Below, in pieces: positions 35,744-47,295 of a stretch of 64,000 bases of DNA. The notes below the pieces were generated by a model. It worked only from the letters and a program-made list of their open reading frames with translations, had not been told where the DNA came from and did no database searches. The translations under genes and the position numbers were made by a program. Source of the DNA: Paracoccaceae bacterium (lineage in GTDB: Bacteria > Pseudomonadota > Alphaproteobacteria > Rhodobacterales > Rhodobacteraceae); contig JAIOJF010000059.1 in assembly GCA_019911965.1 (NCBI GenBank), positions 1 to 64,000 of the forward strand, written 5' to 3'. How positions within the stretch are numbered: the first letter of the stretch is position 1; every line of letters starts with the position of its first letter.

Positions 35744-37762
35744 ATGACAGACCTTAAGAAGATCAGCATTGACGGCATCGTGGTCGAGGTCGACCCCGCC
35801 ATGACCATCATTCAGGCGGCCGAGGTGGCAGGGATCGAAATCCCGCGGTTCTGCTACCATGAGCGGCTGTCAATCGCCGGCAATTGCCGGATGTGCCTGG
35901 TCGAGGTGAAGGGCGGCCCGCCCAAGCCCGCCGCCTCCTGCGCCATGCAGGTGCGCGATCTGCGCCCCGGCCCCGAGGGCCAGCCGGCGGAGGTGTATAC
36001 CAACACGCCGATGGTCAAGAAGGCCCGTGAGGGCGTGATGGAATTCCTGCTGATCAACCACCCGCTGGATTGCCCGATCTGCGATCAGGGCGGCGAATGC
36101 GATCTTCAGGATCAGGCGATTGCCTACGGGCATGACACGTCGCGGTTCCATGAGGCCAAGCGCGCCTCGGACGATCTTGATCTCGGGCCGCTGGTCGCCA
36201 CCACCATGACCCGCTGCATTTCCTGCACGCGCTGCGTGCGCTTCACCTCGGAAGTGGCCGGTATCACCCAGATGGGCCAGACCGGACGCGGCGAGGATGC
36301 CGAGATTACCTCCTATCTGAACCAGACGCTGGACAGCGAATTGCAGGGCAATATCATTGATCTCTGCCCGGTCGGCGCGCTGACCTCCAAGCCCTACGCC
36401 TTCACCGCGCGGCCCTGGGAATTGAAGAAAACCGAAACCATCGACGTGATGGATGCGCTGGGATCGAATATCCGCGTGGACACCAAGGGGCGCGAAGTGA
36501 TGCGGATCGTGCCACGCAACCATGACGGCGTGAACGAGGAATGGCTGTCCGACAAGTCGCGCTTCGTCTGGGACGGGCTGCGCCGCCAGCGGCTGGACCA
36601 GCCCTATCTGCGCGAGGGCGGCAAGCTGCGCCCTGCCACCTGGCCCGAGGCCCTGGCGGCGGCGGCAAATGCGATGAAGGGCAGGAAAGTGGCGGCGCTG
36701 GCGGGCGATCTGGCCCCGGTCGAGGCGATGTTTGCCCTGCAGGGGCTGATGGTGGCCACCGGCGGCAGCACCGAATGCCGGGTTGACGGCGCCGCGCTGC
36801 CGATCGGCGATCGTGCCGCCTATGCCGGAACCGCACGGATCGAGGATATTGATACCGCCGAGCGTATCCTGCTGATCGGCACCAATCCGCGTGCGGAAAT
36901 GCCGGTTTTGAACGCGCGTATCCGCAAGGCCTGGCTGGCCGGTGCGGAAATCGCTTTGGTCGGCGAAGCGGTTGATCTGACTTATGATTATACCCATGTC
37001 GGCGACGATACCGATGCCTTGGGCCATGTTCTGGCCGAGGGCGGTTCGGATGAAATCCGCGCCAAAGCCTCGCTGGTGATCGTCGGGCAGGGGGCGCTGA
37101 AGGGCGCGAATGGCGCGGCGGTTCTGAACACCGCCAAGCGGATCGCGGAAAACACCGAAAGCGGTTTCTTGATGCTGCACACCGCCGCCGCGCGGGTTGG
37201 CGGCATGGATATCGGCTTTGCCACCGAAGGCGGCATGGCAGCGGCGCTGCAGGGGGCCGAAGTGGTCTATGCCCTTGGCGTGGACGAGGTCGAGATCGAG
37301 GCTGGTCCGTTCGTGATCTATCAGGGCAGCCACGGCGATCGGGGTGCGCACCGCGCCGACCTGATCCTGCCCGCTGCCGCCTATACCGAAGAAAACGGCC
37401 TGTTCGTCAATACCGAGGGCCGCGCGCAACTGGCGATGCGGGCCGCGTTCGCGCCGGGCCAGGCCAAGGAAAACTGGGCCATCATCCGCGCCCTTTCCGC
37501 CGAGTTGGGCGCGACCCTGCCCTATGACTCGATGGCGGCCCTGCGCACGGCGTTGTTTGCCGCGCATCCGCATCTCGGCCTGATCGACGAGGTGCCGGCG
37601 AATGAATGGCAGAAGGCCGCGTCCGGCCGGATGACCAAATCGCGGATTACCGGCGCGGTGGCCAACCATTATCAGACCAACCCGATTGCGCGCGCTTCGG
37701 CGGTGATGGCGGAACTGGCGGCCAATGCTGCGGCACGCAGCCGCAAGATGGCGGCGGAGTAG
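35744..37762 (+). CDS. nuoG: NADH-quinone oxidoreductase subunit G
   Basis: 672 residues. The N-terminal cluster-binding region has [21 protein letters not shown] ([2Fe-2S] N1b), the H-Cys N5 motif [19 protein letters not shown], and the N4 site [12 protein letters not shown]. The molybdopterin-oxidoreductase-like C-terminal domain follows without an active cofactor site. Alphaproteobacterial NuoG proteins of this length lack the extra N7 cluster. It bridges NuoF/NuoE to NuoI in the peripheral arm. Confidence 0.97.
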   Translation: MTDLKKISIDGIVVEVDPAMTIIQAAEVAGIEIPRFCYHERLSIAGNCRMCLVEVKGGPPKPAASCAMQVRDLRPGPEGQPAEVYTNTPMVKKAREGVMEFLLINHPLDCPICDQGGECDLQDQAIAYGHDTSRFHEAKRASDDLDLGPLVATTMTRCISCTRCVRFTSEVAGITQMGQTGRGEDAEITSYLNQTLDSELQGNIIDLCPVGALTSKPYAFTARPWELKKTETIDVMDALGSNIRVDTKGREVMRIVPRNHDGVNEEWLSDKSRFVWDGLRRQRLDQPYLREGGKLRPATWPEALAAAANAMKGRKVAALAGDLAPVEAMFALQGLMVATGGSTECRVDGAALPIGDRAAYAGTARIEDIDTAERILLIGTNPRAEMPVLNARIRKAWLAGAEIALVGEAVDLTYDYTHVGDDTDALGHVLAEGGSDEIRAKASLVIVGQGALKGANGAAVLNTAKRIAENTESGFLMLHTAAARVGGMDIGFATEGGMAAALQGAEVVYALGVDEVEIEAGPFVIYQGSHGDRGAHRADLILPAAAYTEENGLFVNTEGRAQLAMRAAFAPGQAKENWAIIRALSAELGATLPYDSMAALRTALFAAHPHLGLIDEVPANEWQKAASGRMTKSRITGAVANHYQTNPIARASAVMAELAANAAARSRKMAAE

Positions 37763-37766
37763 GCCC

Positions 37767-38183
37767 TTGATCGCAACCCAGGCATATCTTCCGGGTCTGG
37801 CGCTTGCCCTTGTGGGCGGGTTGTCGGGCTGCGAGATGACGCTTGGCGAAGGCGCCGACAAGGCACCGGGATTCGCGCCGGAATATCTCGGCATCGAAAC
37901 CCGCCTGCTGGACGACGATCTGGTCGGCTTTCTGGTGGCGATGAAGGGTGCGCGCACCAAGGCGGATGTCGCCGATTACGCGAAATGCGCCGCGGCGCAA
38001 TATGCGTTGATCCGTGGCTACGGTTTTGCGCGCCATGTGCGCACGAAAGTGGAAGAAAGCGATGGCATCTGGCGCGGAGATGCGGTTTATACCGTCTCGG
38101 CGGCACTGCCGCAGGGTTTGCTCACGCTCGATGCCGAGGTCGTGGTTGAAAACTGCAAAGACGACGCAATACCGACGGTTTAG
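37767..38183 (+). CDS. Putative lipoprotein between nuoG and nuoH
   Basis: 138 residues starting at TTG 37767, 4 bases after nuoG; upstream in-frame codons lie inside nuoG. The N-terminus has a hydrophobic stretch ending in GGLSGC (LSGC lipobox, Cys at residue 22), so it is probably lipidated. The mature part contains FVLVAMKGARTK-like and ADYAKCAAAQYALIRGYGFARHV, and ends with VVENCKDDAIPTV, two cysteines that could form a disulfide. I do not recognise a family. Its operon position suggests an accessory role near complex I. Confidence 0.7.
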   Translation: MIATQAYLPGLALALVGGLSGCEMTLGEGADKAPGFAPEYLGIETRLLDDDLVGFLVAMKGARTKADVADYAKCAAAQYALIRGYGFARHVRTKVEESDGIWRGDAVYTVSAALPQGLLTLDAEVVVENCKDDAIPTV

Positions 38184-38200
38184 GGGGCGGTTGAGGGAAC

Positions 38201-39247
38201 ATGAACTGGACAGAATTCTTCTTCGAGACGAATTTCGGGATATTCCTCTTCATCCTCGGGCAATGCCTGCTGGTGACGGTGCTGCTCCTAGTCGCGCTCG
38301 CTTTCCTGATGTATGCCGACCGCAAGATCTGGGCCGCCGTGCAGATGCGCAAGGGTCCGAACGTGGTGGGCGTGTTCGGCCTGCTGCAAAGCTTCGCCGA
38401 TTTCATCAAGTACATCGTGAAAGAGGTGGTGGTACCCGCCGGGGCCGACAAGGTGGTGTATTTCCTTGCCCCGATGATCGCCTTCATCCTGTCGGTGATT
38501 TCCTGGGCGGTGATCCCCTGGGCCGATGGCTGGGTGATCGCCAATCTCAATATCGGCATTCTCTATATCTTCGCGGTCTCCTCGCTCGAGGTTTACGGCG
38601 TGATCATGGGGGGCTGGGCGTCGAACTCGAAATACCCGTTCCTGGGCTCGCTCCGGTCTGCCGCACAGATGATTTCCTATGAAGTTTCAATCGGTTTCAT
38701 CATTGTCGGCGTGATGATCTCGACCGGCTCGCTGAACCTGACCGAGGTGGTGCGCGCACAGGATGGCGATTACGGCTTCCTGAACTGGTACTGGCTGCCG
38801 CATCTGCCGATGGTGTTCCTGTTCCTGATCTCGGCGCTGGCGGAAACCAACCGCCCGCCGTTCGATCTGCCGGAAGCGGAAAGCGAACTGGTCGCGGGGT
38901 TCCAGGTGGAATATTCCTCGACACCGTTCCTTTTGTACATGATCGGCGAATTGATGGCGGTCGTGCTGATGTGCGCGCTGATCACCATCCTGTTCTTCGG
39001 CGGCTGGCTGTCGCCGATCCCCGGCCTGCCGGACGGCGTGTTGTGGATGGTCGCCAAGATGGCGTTCTTCTTCTTCATCTTCTCGATGGTGAAGGCGATC
39101 ACGCCGCGCTACCGCTATGACCAGTTGATGCGGATCGGCTGGAAGGTGTTCCTGCCGATGTCGCTGGGCTGGGTCGTGCTGGTGGCCTTTGCGGCGAAAT
39201 TCGAACTGTTCGGCGGTTTCTATGCCCGCTGGGCGATTGGAGGCTAA
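38201..39247 (+). CDS. nuoH: NADH-quinone oxidoreductase subunit H
   Basis: 348 residues with about eight membrane helices. Signatures: [19 protein letters not shown] (residues ~44-62), the quinone-entry loop with [12 protein letters not shown] (~150), and [20 protein letters not shown] (~223). NuoH forms the quinone tunnel and starts the proton path. Full length. Confidence 0.97.
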   Translation: MNWTEFFFETNFGIFLFILGQCLLVTVLLLVALAFLMYADRKIWAAVQMRKGPNVVGVFGLLQSFADFIKYIVKEVVVPAGADKVVYFLAPMIAFILSVISWAVIPWADGWVIANLNIGILYIFAVSSLEVYGVIMGGWASNSKYPFLGSLRSAAQMISYEVSIGFIIVGVMISTGSLNLTEVVRAQDGDYGFLNWYWLPHLPMVFLFLISALAETNRPPFDLPEAESELVAGFQVEYSSTPFLLYMIGELMAVVLMCALITILFFGGWLSPIPGLPDGVLWMVAKMAFFFFIFSMVKAITPRYRYDQLMRIGWKVFLPMSLGWVVLVAFAAKFELFGGFYARWAIGG

Positions 39248-39251
39248 GCGC

Positions 39252-39746
39252 ATGACCCAGATCGACTGGACCCGCGCCACCAAATATTTCCTGCTGGCGG
39301 ATTTCTTCGGCGGTTTCCGTCTGGGGCTGAAGTATTTCTTCCGCCCCAAGGCGACGATCAACTATCCGCATGAAAAAGGCCCGCTCAGCCCGCGGTTCCG
39401 CGGTGAACACGCGCTCAGGCGCTATCCCAACGGCGAAGAACGCTGCATCGCCTGCAAATTGTGCGAGGCGATCTGCCCGGCGCAGGCCATCACCATCGAT
39501 GCCGAACCGCGCGAGGACGGCTCGCGCCGGACCACGCGCTATGACATCGACATGACGAAATGCATCTATTGCGGCTTCTGCCAGGAGGCCTGCCCGGTCG
39601 ACGCCATCGTCGAAGGGCCGAATTTCGAATATTCCACCGAAAGCCGCGAGGAATTGTTCTTCGACAAGGCGCGGCTGCTGGAAAACGGCGAACGCTGGGA
39701 AGCAGAGATCGCCCGCAACCTGGAATTGGACGCGCCCTACCGCTAG
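39252..39746 (+). CDS. nuoI: NADH-quinone oxidoreductase subunit I
   Basis: 164 residues from ATG 39252, with two ferredoxin motifs: [13 protein letters not shown] and [13 protein letters not shown], each giving three Cys plus the distal Cys of the paired [4Fe-4S] cluster (N6a and N6b). It carries electrons from NuoG to NuoB. The start excludes a 21-residue upstream extension that would overlap nuoH. Confidence 0.97.
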   Translation: MTQIDWTRATKYFLLADFFGGFRLGLKYFFRPKATINYPHEKGPLSPRFRGEHALRRYPNGEERCIACKLCEAICPAQAITIDAEPREDGSRRTTRYDIDMTKCIYCGFCQEACPVDAIVEGPNFEYSTESREELFFDKARLLENGERWEAEIARNLELDAPYR

Positions 39747-39766
39747 GGCGCCGAACACGATGAAGG

Positions 39767-39824
39767 CCCCGCCGGGAACGGCCGGGGAAAACAAACGCAA
39801 GGCCCCGGCGCGAATGACCGGGGC
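39767..39824 (+). repeat. Tandem GC hairpins between nuoI and nuoJ
   Basis: Two imperfectly repeated units both begin AAGGCCCCG. Unit 1 pairs CCCCG (39767-39771) with CGGGG (39783-39787), extended by CCG/CGG with a bulge. Unit 2 is a perfect 7-bp stem GCCCCGG (39802-39808) / CCGGGGC (39818-39824), 9-base loop. They could be partial terminators or mRNA-processing/stability elements in the operon. Confidence 0.5.
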
Positions 39825-39838
39825 AGGGGGACAGAGAC

Positions 39839-40453
39839 ATGGGCATCGCCGCCTTCGCATTCTACCTGTTCGCACTGGTGACGGTGATATCGGGCTTTCT
39901 CGTGGTGATCAGCCGCAACCCGGTGCACGCCGTCCTGTGGCTGATCCTGGCCTTTGTATCCTCTGCCGGGTTGTTCGTGCTCTTGGGGGCGGAATTCGTC
40001 GCGCTGCTTCTGGTGATCGTCTATGTCGGCGCGGTGGCGGTTCTGTTCCTGTTCGTGGTGATGATGCTGGATGTGAACTTCGCCGAATTGCGCGGCGGCC
40101 TTGCGCAATATCTGCCGCTGGGCCTGCTGATCGGCGTGGTGCTGCTGGTCGAGCTTGGCCTTGTGTTCAGCCACTGGGCCTTTGCCGAGGGCTACGAGGA
40201 TGCGCGCGCGGCGGTGACGCCGGCGCTGTCGGATACCCAGAACACCGTCGCGCTGGGGGAGCTGATCTATGATCAATATATCTACATGTTCCAGGCGGCG
40301 GGGCTGATCCTGCTGGTGGCGATGATCGGCGCGATCGTGCTGACGATGCGCCATCGCACGGATGTGAAGCGTCAGGATATCCTGGCGCAGATGTACCGCG
40401 ATCCGGCCAAGGCAATGGAACTGAAAGACGTGAAACCGGGGCAGGGGCTGTAA
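39839..40453 (+). CDS. nuoJ: NADH-quinone oxidoreductase subunit J
   Basis: 204 residues with five membrane helices. The conserved [20 protein letters not shown] (residues ~27-46) and [25 protein letters not shown] (~53-77) identify NuoJ. It is a membrane-arm subunit between NuoH and NuoK. The 93-base spacer from nuoI contains two hairpins. Confidence 0.96.
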   Translation: MGIAAFAFYLFALVTVISGFLVVISRNPVHAVLWLILAFVSSAGLFVLLGAEFVALLLVIVYVGAVAVLFLFVVMMLDVNFAELRGGLAQYLPLGLLIGVVLLVELGLVFSHWAFAEGYEDARAAVTPALSDTQNTVALGELIYDQYIYMFQAAGLILLVAMIGAIVLTMRHRTDVKRQDILAQMYRDPAKAMELKDVKPGQGL

Positions 40454-40455
40454 TC

Positions 40456-40761
40456 ATGATCGGACTTGAACATTATCTGACCGTCGCCGCCGCCCTGTTC
40501 GTGACCGGCATTTTCGGCATCTTCCTCAACCGCAAGAACATCATCGTGATCCTGATGTCGATCGAACTGATGCTGCTGGCGGTGAATATCAATTTCGTGG
40601 CCTTCTCCAGCTTCCTTGGCGATCTGGTCGGGCAGGTCTTCACCCTGTTCGTGCTGACCGTCGCCGCCGCCGAAGCCGCCATCGGCCTTGCCATTCTGGT
40701 CTGTTTCTTCCGCAACCGCGGCACCATCGCGGTCGAAGACGTCAATGTGATGAAGGGTTAA
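40456..40761 (+). CDS. nuoK: NADH-quinone oxidoreductase subunit K
   Basis: 101 residues, three membrane helices. The conserved acidic motif in [16 protein letters not shown] (residues ~34-49, Glu36) and the second in [18 protein letters not shown] (Glu72) are proton-channel residues. Homologous to Mrp MnhC. It starts 2 bases after nuoJ and ends 6 before nuoL. Confidence 0.96.
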   Translation: MIGLEHYLTVAAALFVTGIFGIFLNRKNIIVILMSIELMLLAVNINFVAFSSFLGDLVGQVFTLFVLTVAAAEAAIGLAILVCFFRNRGTIAVEDVNVMKG

Positions 40762-40767
40762 GTATTC

Positions 40768-42759
40768 ATGGAAACCATCATCCTGTTTGCCCCGCTTGTC
40801 GGCGCGCTGATCTCGGGCTTCGGCTGGAAGCTGATCGGCGAGAAGGCGGCGATCACCACCGCTACGGTACTCTTGTTTCTGGCGGCGGCGCTCAGCTGGG
40901 TCGTGTTCCTGGGCTTTGACGGCGAAACCAGGATCGTCCCGATCATGCGCTGGATCGAAAGCGGCGGTCTGTCCACCGACTGGGCGATCCGGCTGGACCG
41001 GCTGACCACCATCATGCTGATCGTGGTGACCACGGTGTCGAGCCTCGTGCATCTTTATTCGCACGGCTACATGGACAAGGACCCGCAGTGGAAGGACGGC
41101 GAAAGCTACATGCCGCGGTTCTTCGCCTATCTGTCGTTCTTCACCTTCGCGATGCTGATGCTGGTGACCTCGGACAACCTGTTGCAGATGTTCTTCGGCT
41201 GGGAGGGGGTCGGCGTGGCCTCGTACCTGCTGATCGGCTTCTATTACCGCAAACCCAGTGCCAATGCCGCCGCGATCAAGGCGTTCATTGTCAACCGGGT
41301 GGGCGATTTCGGCTTCGCCCTGGGCATTTTCGGCCTGTTCTACATGGTCGAAAGCATCAACCTGACCGAGGTTTTCGCCGCTGGCCACCACCTGGCCGAG
41401 GTGAAGATGGCCTTCCTGTGGCTGGATATCTCGGCCATTGAATTGCTGACCTTCCTGTTGTTCGTCGGCGCGATGGGCAAATCGGCGCAATTGTTCCTGC
41501 ACACATGGTTGCCGGATGCGATGGAAGGCCCGACGCCGGTTTCCGCGCTGATCCATGCCGCGACGATGGTGACCGCTGGCGTGTTCCTGGTCTGCCGGAT
41601 GTCGCCGCTTTATGAATATGCCCCCGGCACGCTGGCCTTTGTCACCGTGATCGGGGCCTGCACGGCCTTTGTCGCGGCGACCATCGGGCTGGTGCAGAAC
41701 GATATCAAGCGGGTGATCGCCTATTCCACCATGTCGCAGCTTGGCTACATGTTCGCCGCCGCCGGTGTCGGTGTCTATCAGGCGGCGATGTTCCACCTGT
41801 TCACGCATGCCTTCTTCAAGGCGATGCTGTTCCTTGGCGCCGGTTCGGTCATCCATGCGATGCATCACGAGCAGGACATGCGCAATTACGGCAATCTCAG
41901 GAAGAAGATCCCGATCACCTTCTGGGCGATGATGATCGGCACGCTGGCGATCACCGGCGTCGGCATTCCCAGCGTGATCGCCAAGCTCGGCCACACGCCG
42001 ATCGGCTTCGCCGGCTTCCTGTCGAAGGATGCGATCATCGAATCGACCTATGCCGCGGGCAGCGATGTCGGCCAGTTCGCCTTCGTCATGCTGGTGCTGG
42101 CCGCCGCGATGACGGCGTTCTATTCCTGGCGGCTGATCTTCATGACCTTCTATGGCACAGAGCGCGGCGATCATCACACGCATGAACACGCCCATGAAAG
42201 CCCCTGGACGATGACCGTGCCGCTGATCGTGCTGGCGGTCGGGTCGGTCTTTGCCGGCATGATCTGGTATTCCGATTTCTTCGGCGATCATGTCGCGGAG
42301 TTCTTCGGGCCATCCGTCTACACCAACCACGACACCAACCATGTGCTGCATGATGCGCATTCGGTGCCGGCCTGGGTGATCTGGGCACCCTTCGTGGCGA
42401 TGCTGCTGGGTTTCGTTGTGTCCTGGCTGTTCTATATCGCCCGTCCGGGTATCCCCGGCGCGCTGGCCGCGCAATTCGAGCCGGTGCATCGCTTCCTGCT
42501 GAAGAAATGGTATTTCGACGAGATTTACGATTTCCTGTTCGTCAATCCTGCGAAATGGCTGGGCCGGTTCCTGTGGAAAAAGGGCGATGGCGCGGTCATT
42601 GACGGCACCATCAACGGCATCGCGATGGGGATCGTGCCCTTCTTCACCCGGCTGGCCGGGCGGGCGCAATCGGGCTTCGTGTTCCATTACGCAATGGCAA
42701 TGGTGATCGGGATCGTGGTTCTGGTGTCCTGGATGATGATCAGCGGAGGAGCCCACTGA
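40768..42759 (+). CDS. nuoL: NADH-quinone oxidoreductase subunit L
   Basis: 663 residues. Antiporter-like membrane subunit with [32 protein letters not shown] (residues ~241-272) and [17 protein letters not shown], and the long lateral helix at the C-terminus. It pumps protons at the distal end of the arm. The loop with [10 protein letters not shown] is histidine-rich. The stop overlaps nuoM by one base. Confidence 0.97.
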   Translation: METIILFAPLVGALISGFGWKLIGEKAAITTATVLLFLAAALSWVVFLGFDGETRIVPIMRWIESGGLSTDWAIRLDRLTTIMLIVVTTVSSLVHLYSHGYMDKDPQWKDGESYMPRFFAYLSFFTFAMLMLVTSDNLLQMFFGWEGVGVASYLLIGFYYRKPSANAAAIKAFIVNRVGDFGFALGIFGLFYMVESINLTEVFAAGHHLAEVKMAFLWLDISAIELLTFLLFVGAMGKSAQLFLHTWLPDAMEGPTPVSALIHAATMVTAGVFLVCRMSPLYEYAPGTLAFVTVIGACTAFVAATIGLVQNDIKRVIAYSTMSQLGYMFAAAGVGVYQAAMFHLFTHAFFKAMLFLGAGSVIHAMHHEQDMRNYGNLRKKIPITFWAMMIGTLAITGVGIPSVIAKLGHTPIGFAGFLSKDAIIESTYAAGSDVGQFAFVMLVLAAAMTAFYSWRLIFMTFYGTERGDHHTHEHAHESPWTMTVPLIVLAVGSVFAGMIWYSDFFGDHVAEFFGPSVYTNHDTNHVLHDAHSVPAWVIWAPFVAMLLGFVVSWLFYIARPGIPGALAAQFEPVHRFLLKKWYFDEIYDFLFVNPAKWLGRFLWKKGDGAVIDGTINGIAMGIVPFFTRLAGRAQSGFVFHYAMAMVIGIVVLVSWMMISGGAH

Positions 42760-44303
42760 TGGAAAACCTTCTGTCCATCGTAACCTTCCTGCCGCTGATC
42801 GCCGCGATCATTCTGGCGTTGTTCCTGCGCGGCGAGGATGCCGTGGCGCAACGCGCCGCCAAATGGCTGGCGCTGATCGCCACCAGCGCCACCTTCGTCG
42901 TGTCGCTGGGCATCTGGTTCCAGTTCGACCCCGCCAATACCGGCTTCCAGATGGTCGAGGATCGCGCCTGGCTGGGCGGTTTGCGCTACAAGATGGGCGT
43001 GGACGGGATCAGCGTGCTGTTCGTGCTGCTGACCACCTTCCTGATGCCGCTGGTGATCGCCGCCTCGTGGAACGTCACCACCCGCGTCAAGGAATACATG
43101 ATCGCGTTTCTGGTGCTGGAAACCCTGATGATCGCGGTGTTCTGCGCGCTCGATCTGATCCTGTTCTACGTGGTGTTCGAGGCCGGTCTGATCCCGATGT
43201 TCCTGATCATCGGCATCTGGGGCGGCAAGGAGCGGATCTACGCCGCCTTCAAGTTCTTCCTTTATACGCTGCTGGGATCGGTGCTGATGCTGGTGGCGAT
43301 GATCGCCATGATCCTGGATGCCGGCACCACCGATATCCCGACGCTGCTGACACATGAGTTTTCCTCGTCGACCATTTCGGTCCTGGGCTGGCAGATCGTC
43401 GGCGGCGCGCAGACGTTGATGTTCCTGGCGTTCTTTGCCTCGTTTGCCGTCAAGATGCCGATGTGGCCGGTGCATACCTGGCTGCCCGATGCCCACGTTC
43501 AGGCCCCGACGGCGGGCTCGGTGGTGCTGGCGGCGGTGCTGCTGAAGATGGGCGGCTACGGCTTCTTGCGCTTCAGCCTGCCGATGTTCCCGGTCGGCTC
43601 GGCGGTGATGGCGGATTTCGTGCTGTGGCTGTCGGTCATCGCGATCATCTACACCTCGCTGGTGGCGATGATGCAGGAGGACATGAAAAAGCTGATCGCC
43701 TATTCCTCGGTGGCGCATATGGGTTTCGTCACGATGGGGATTTTCGCCTTCAACCAGCAGGGGCTGGACGGCGCGATCTTCCAGATGCTGAGCCACGGCT
43801 TCATCTCGGGTGCCTTGTTCCTGATCGTCGGCGTGATCTATGACCGCATGCATACCCGCGACATCGACGCCTATGGCGGGCTTGTCGTCAGGATGCCGGC
43901 CTATGCGGCGATCTTCATGCTGTTCACCATGGCCAATGTCGGCCTGCCCGGCACATCCGGCTTTGTCGGTGAATTTCTGACGCTGGTCGGCATTTTCCAG
44001 GCCAATACCTGGGTCGCGGTCTTCGCCACGACCGGCGTGATCCTGTCGGCGGGCTATGCGCTCTGGCTGTACCGGCGGGTGGTGTTCGGCGATCTGATCA
44101 AGGAAAGCCTGAAAGGCATTGCCGACATGGATGCCCGCGAGAAATGGATTTTCGCGCCGCTGGTGGTGATGACCATCCTGCTGGGCGTCTATCCGAGCCT
44201 GGCGCTGGACGTGATCGGCCCGTCGGTGGCGGCCTTGCTGCAACAAATCGAACCCATCGTTTCGGCCGGCGGCGACGCCGCGGCCGCTGCGGCTGGACAC
44301 TGA
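42759..44303 (+). CDS. nuoM: NADH-quinone oxidoreductase subunit M
   Basis: 514 residues with ~14 helices. Antiporter-type motifs: [43 protein letters not shown] (residues ~242-271) and [14 protein letters not shown]. One of three homologous proton channels (L, M, N). Starts inside the nuoL stop codon. Confidence 0.97.
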   Translation: MENLLSIVTFLPLIAAIILALFLRGEDAVAQRAAKWLALIATSATFVVSLGIWFQFDPANTGFQMVEDRAWLGGLRYKMGVDGISVLFVLLTTFLMPLVIAASWNVTTRVKEYMIAFLVLETLMIAVFCALDLILFYVVFEAGLIPMFLIIGIWGGKERIYAAFKFFLYTLLGSVLMLVAMIAMILDAGTTDIPTLLTHEFSSSTISVLGWQIVGGAQTLMFLAFFASFAVKMPMWPVHTWLPDAHVQAPTAGSVVLAAVLLKMGGYGFLRFSLPMFPVGSAVMADFVLWLSVIAIIYTSLVAMMQEDMKKLIAYSSVAHMGFVTMGIFAFNQQGLDGAIFQMLSHGFISGALFLIVGVIYDRMHTRDIDAYGGLVVRMPAYAAIFMLFTMANVGLPGTSGFVGEFLTLVGIFQANTWVAVFATTGVILSAGYALWLYRRVVFGDLIKESLKGIADMDAREKWIFAPLVVMTILLGVYPSLALDVIGPSVAALLQQIEPIVSAGGDAAAAAAGH

Positions 44304-44316
44304 GGGTGGATGAAGA

Positions 44317-45756
44317 ATGATTTACGCTGATCTGACGGTAATCCTGCCCGAACTGGTGATCGTGGTTTTCGCGATGGTCGCGCTGATGTGGGCGGTGTTT
44401 CGCGGCAAGGACAAGGAAGCGCCGATGCTGTTCTGGCTGACGGCGATATTGCTGGCAGCGATGGGGGCGTGGATCGGTCTCGCCCCGGAAGGTACGCAGA
44501 CCGCCTTCAACGGGGCCTTCATCAATGACGGTTTCGCGCGCTTTTCCAAGGTGATCGTGCTGTTTTCCGCCGCCATCGTTTTGTTCATGAGCCAGGAATA
44601 CCTCAAGCGCAACAAGCTGTTGCAGTTCGAGTTTCCGATCCTGATCGCGTTTGCCGTGGTCGGCATGATGATGATGATCTCGGCGGGCGACCTGATGGCG
44701 CTTTATATGGGGCTGGAGCTGCAATCGCTGTCGCTTTACGTGATCGCCGCCTTTCGCCGCGATTCCGTGCGTTCGACCGAGGCAGGGCTGAAGTATTTCG
44801 TGCTGGGGGCGCTGTCGTCGGGGCTGCTGTTGTACGGGGCCTCGCTGATCTACGGTTATGCCGGGACCACCACCTTCACCGGCATTGCCGCCGCTGCCGG
44901 ACATGACGGCCTGTCGCTTGGCCTGCTGATCGGGCTGGTCTTCATGCTGACCGGCATGGCGTTCAAGGTTTCCGCCGTGCCGTTCCACATGTGGACGCCG
45001 GATGTCTATGAAGGCTCGCCCACGCCGGTCACCGCGTTCTTTGCCACCGCCCCCAAGGCGGCGGCGATGGCGATGATGGCGCGTGTGATGTTCGACGCAT
45101 TCGGCGGCGCGACGCATGACTGGACCCAGATCATCGCGCTGCTGGCGGTTCTGTCGATGTTCCTCGGCGCGATTGCCGGGATCGGGCAGAAGGACATCAA
45201 GCGCCTGATGGCCTATTCCTCGATCAGCCATATGGGCTTTGCGCTGCTGGGGCTTGCCGCGGGCACCGAGCAGGGCCTGCAGGCGATGCTGATCTACATG
45301 GCGATCTACGTCACGATGAATATCGGCGTCTTTGCCTTCATTTTGAACATGGAGCGTGACGGCCGTTCGGTAACGGAAATTTCGGCGCTGAACATGTATT
45401 CCCGCGTGGAACCCCTGCGCGCGGCGGCGCTGCTGGTGCTGATGTTCTCGCTCGCCGGTATTCCGCCGCTGGTCGGGTTTTTCGGCAAGTTCTACGTGCT
45501 GCAGGCGGCGATCAATGCCGGTCTGGTCTGGGTGGCGATTGCCGGTGTGATCGCCAGCGTGATCGGCGCGTTCTATTACCTGCGGATCGTCTACCTGATG
45601 TATTTCGGCGAGCCGCGCGAGGCGCTGGATGGCACCATGCCGGCCTTCCACTGGGCCGCATTGATGGCCACGGCTTTCGTGATGCTGGCCGGGGTGGTCA
45701 ACCTGTTCGGGGTTGAAACATTGGCCGGGGCTGCTGCGGCGACCCTGCTGAAATAA
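44317..45756 (+). CDS. nuoN: NADH-quinone oxidoreductase subunit N
   Basis: 479 residues. Antiporter-like; [31 protein letters not shown] (residues ~226-256), [19 protein letters not shown] and [18 protein letters not shown] are diagnostic. It completes the 14 subunits. Its stop shares one base with the birA ATG, so the downstream cofactor genes are translationally linked. Confidence 0.97.
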   Translation: MIYADLTVILPELVIVVFAMVALMWAVFRGKDKEAPMLFWLTAILLAAMGAWIGLAPEGTQTAFNGAFINDGFARFSKVIVLFSAAIVLFMSQEYLKRNKLLQFEFPILIAFAVVGMMMMISAGDLMALYMGLELQSLSLYVIAAFRRDSVRSTEAGLKYFVLGALSSGLLLYGASLIYGYAGTTTFTGIAAAAGHDGLSLGLLIGLVFMLTGMAFKVSAVPFHMWTPDVYEGSPTPVTAFFATAPKAAAMAMMARVMFDAFGGATHDWTQIIALLAVLSMFLGAIAGIGQKDIKRLMAYSSISHMGFALLGLAAGTEQGLQAMLIYMAIYVTMNIGVFAFILNMERDGRSVTEISALNMYSRVEPLRAAALLVLMFSLAGIPPLVGFFGKFYVLQAAINAGLVWVAIAGVIASVIGAFYYLRIVYLMYFGEPREALDGTMPAFHWAALMATAFVMLAGVVNLFGVETLAGAAAATLLK

Positions 45757-46490
45757 TGGCAGGCTGGCCCGCCGGTATCGGGCGACGCATCTATCCGGTT
45801 CTGGACAGCACGATGGCCGAAGCCCAGCGCCTGAAGGATGCGGCGGTTGGCCCGGTCTGGCTGCTGGCGCTGGAGCAGAACGCGGCGCGGGGCCGTCGCG
45901 GGCGGGCCTGGGTGCAGCCGCCGGGCAATTTTTCCGCCACCTACCTGTTTCGCCCCGGCGGCACGCTGGAGGCGCGCGCGTTGCGCTCGTTCGTGGCTGC
46001 GCTGGCCCTGCGCGACGCGCTTTCCGCCGCCACCGGGCGGCACGACAATCTGTCCTTGAAATGGCCCAATGACGTGCTGCTGCATGGCGGCAAAGTGGCC
46101 GGGATCCTGCTGGAAAGCCTGGGCGAGCATCTGGCGCTGGGGATCGGCGTCAACCTTGTTGCCGCGCCGCCGCCCGATGCGGTGGAACCCGGCGCGACAC
46201 GGCCCGTCAGCCTGCTGGCGGCGACCGGCGTGCGGATCACCCCGGAGGAGTTTCTGGATATCCTCGCCGCCGCCTTCGCCGGGCGCGAGGCCGAGTTCAC
46301 CACCTATGGCTTCGCGCCGATCCGCAACGCCTGGCTGGCCGGCGCGGCGCGGCTTGGCACCGAGATCACCGCCCGCACCGGCAATTCCGCGATCACCGGC
46401 TTCTTCGAGACGGTGGACGAACAGGGCTGCCTTGTTCTAAAAGCCAGCGACGGACGCCACCGCATCGCCGCCGCCGACGTGTTTTTCTGA
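45756..46490 (+). CDS. birA: Biotin--[acetyl-CoA-carboxylase] ligase
   Basis: 244 residues without the N-terminal HTH of E. coli BirA, so a ligase only. Motifs: LALEQNAARGRRGRAWVQPPGNF (biotin/ATP loop, residues ~29-51), SLKWPNDVLLHGGKVAGILLE (~96-116) and LALGIGVNL. It biotinylates acetyl-CoA carboxylase and, presumably, LiuD encoded in the same window. It starts inside the nuoN stop. Confidence 0.95.
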   Translation: MAGWPAGIGRRIYPVLDSTMAEAQRLKDAAVGPVWLLALEQNAARGRRGRAWVQPPGNFSATYLFRPGGTLEARALRSFVAALALRDALSAATGRHDNLSLKWPNDVLLHGGKVAGILLESLGEHLALGIGVNLVAAPPPDAVEPGATRPVSLLAATGVRITPEEFLDILAAAFAGREAEFTTYGFAPIRNAWLAGAARLGTEITARTGNSAITGFFETVDEQGCLVLKASDGRHRIAAADVFF

Positions 46491-46521
46491 CGCCCGCGCC
46501 CCGGGGGAGAGGACCCAACCC

Positions 46522-47295
46522 ATGCTTCTGGCCATTGATGTCGGCAATACCAACACCGTATTTGCCATCCATGACGGGACACGCTTCATCGCCGACTGGC
46601 GCTGTGCCACGGAACACCAGCGTACGGCGGATGAATATTATGTCTGGCTGCACACGCTGATGGAACTGCGCGGTGTCGATGCCGAGATTTCGCAGGTGAT
46701 CGTCTCGTCGGTGGTGCCGCAGGTGGTGTTCAACCTGCGCCTTCTGTCGGATCGCTATTACAAATGCCGCCCGCTGGTGGTCGGCAAGCCCGATTGCGCG
46801 TTGCCGGTCGATGTGCGGGTCGATGCCGATACCCAGGTCGGGGCGGACCGGCTGGTCAATACCGTGGGGGCCTTCGCGCAATATGGCGGCGATCTGATCG
46901 TGGTGGATTTCGGCACCGCCACGACCTTTGATGTGGTGGCGAGCGATGGTGCCTATATCGGCGGCGTGATCGCGCCGGGTGTCAATCTCAGCGTCAAGGC
47001 GCTGCATCTGGCCGCCGCCGCGCTGCCGCATGTCGATGCCACCAAACCGGCCAATGTGATCGGCACGAATACGGTTGCCTGCATGCAGGCGGGCATCTAC
47101 TGGGGGTATGTCGGGCTGATCGAGCGGATCAATGCCCAGATCAGAACCGAACGCGACCGCCCGATGAAGGTGATCGCCACCGGCGGCCTTGCCACCCTGT
47201 TTGGCCAGGAGCCGGGATTGTTCGACCGAATAGATGGCGAATTGACGATGTCTGGCCTTGTCCAGATCAACCGTTTCAACCGAAAGGCCACCTGA
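46522..47295 (+). CDS. coaX: Type III pantothenate kinase
   Basis: 257 residues. ASKHA-fold motifs: LLAIDVGNTNTVFAI (residues 2-16, phosphate loop 1), GADRLVNTVGAF (~110), IVVDFGTATTFDVV (~127-140) and IATGGLATLF. It phosphorylates pantothenate in the first committed step of CoA synthesis and needs a monovalent cation; insensitive to CoA feedback in characterised members. It is the middle gene of the birA-coaX-rnj trio; its stop overlaps rnj by one base. Confidence 0.96.
   Translation: MLLAIDVGNTNTVFAIHDGTRFIADWRCATEHQRTADEYYVWLHTLMELRGVDAEISQVIVSSVVPQVVFNLRLLSDRYYKCRPLVVGKPDCALPVDVRVDADTQVGADRLVNTVGAFAQYGGDLIVVDFGTATTFDVVASDGAYIGGVIAPGVNLSVKALHLAAAALPHVDATKPANVIGTNTVACMQAGIYWGYVGLIERINAQIRTERDRPMKVIATGGLATLFGQEPGLFDRIDGELTMSGLVQINRFNRKAT

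Noticed and set aside
39760-40272. 170-codon plus-strand frame overlapping nuoJ
   Set aside because: Out of frame with nuoJ, arginine/glycine-rich, no family motif.
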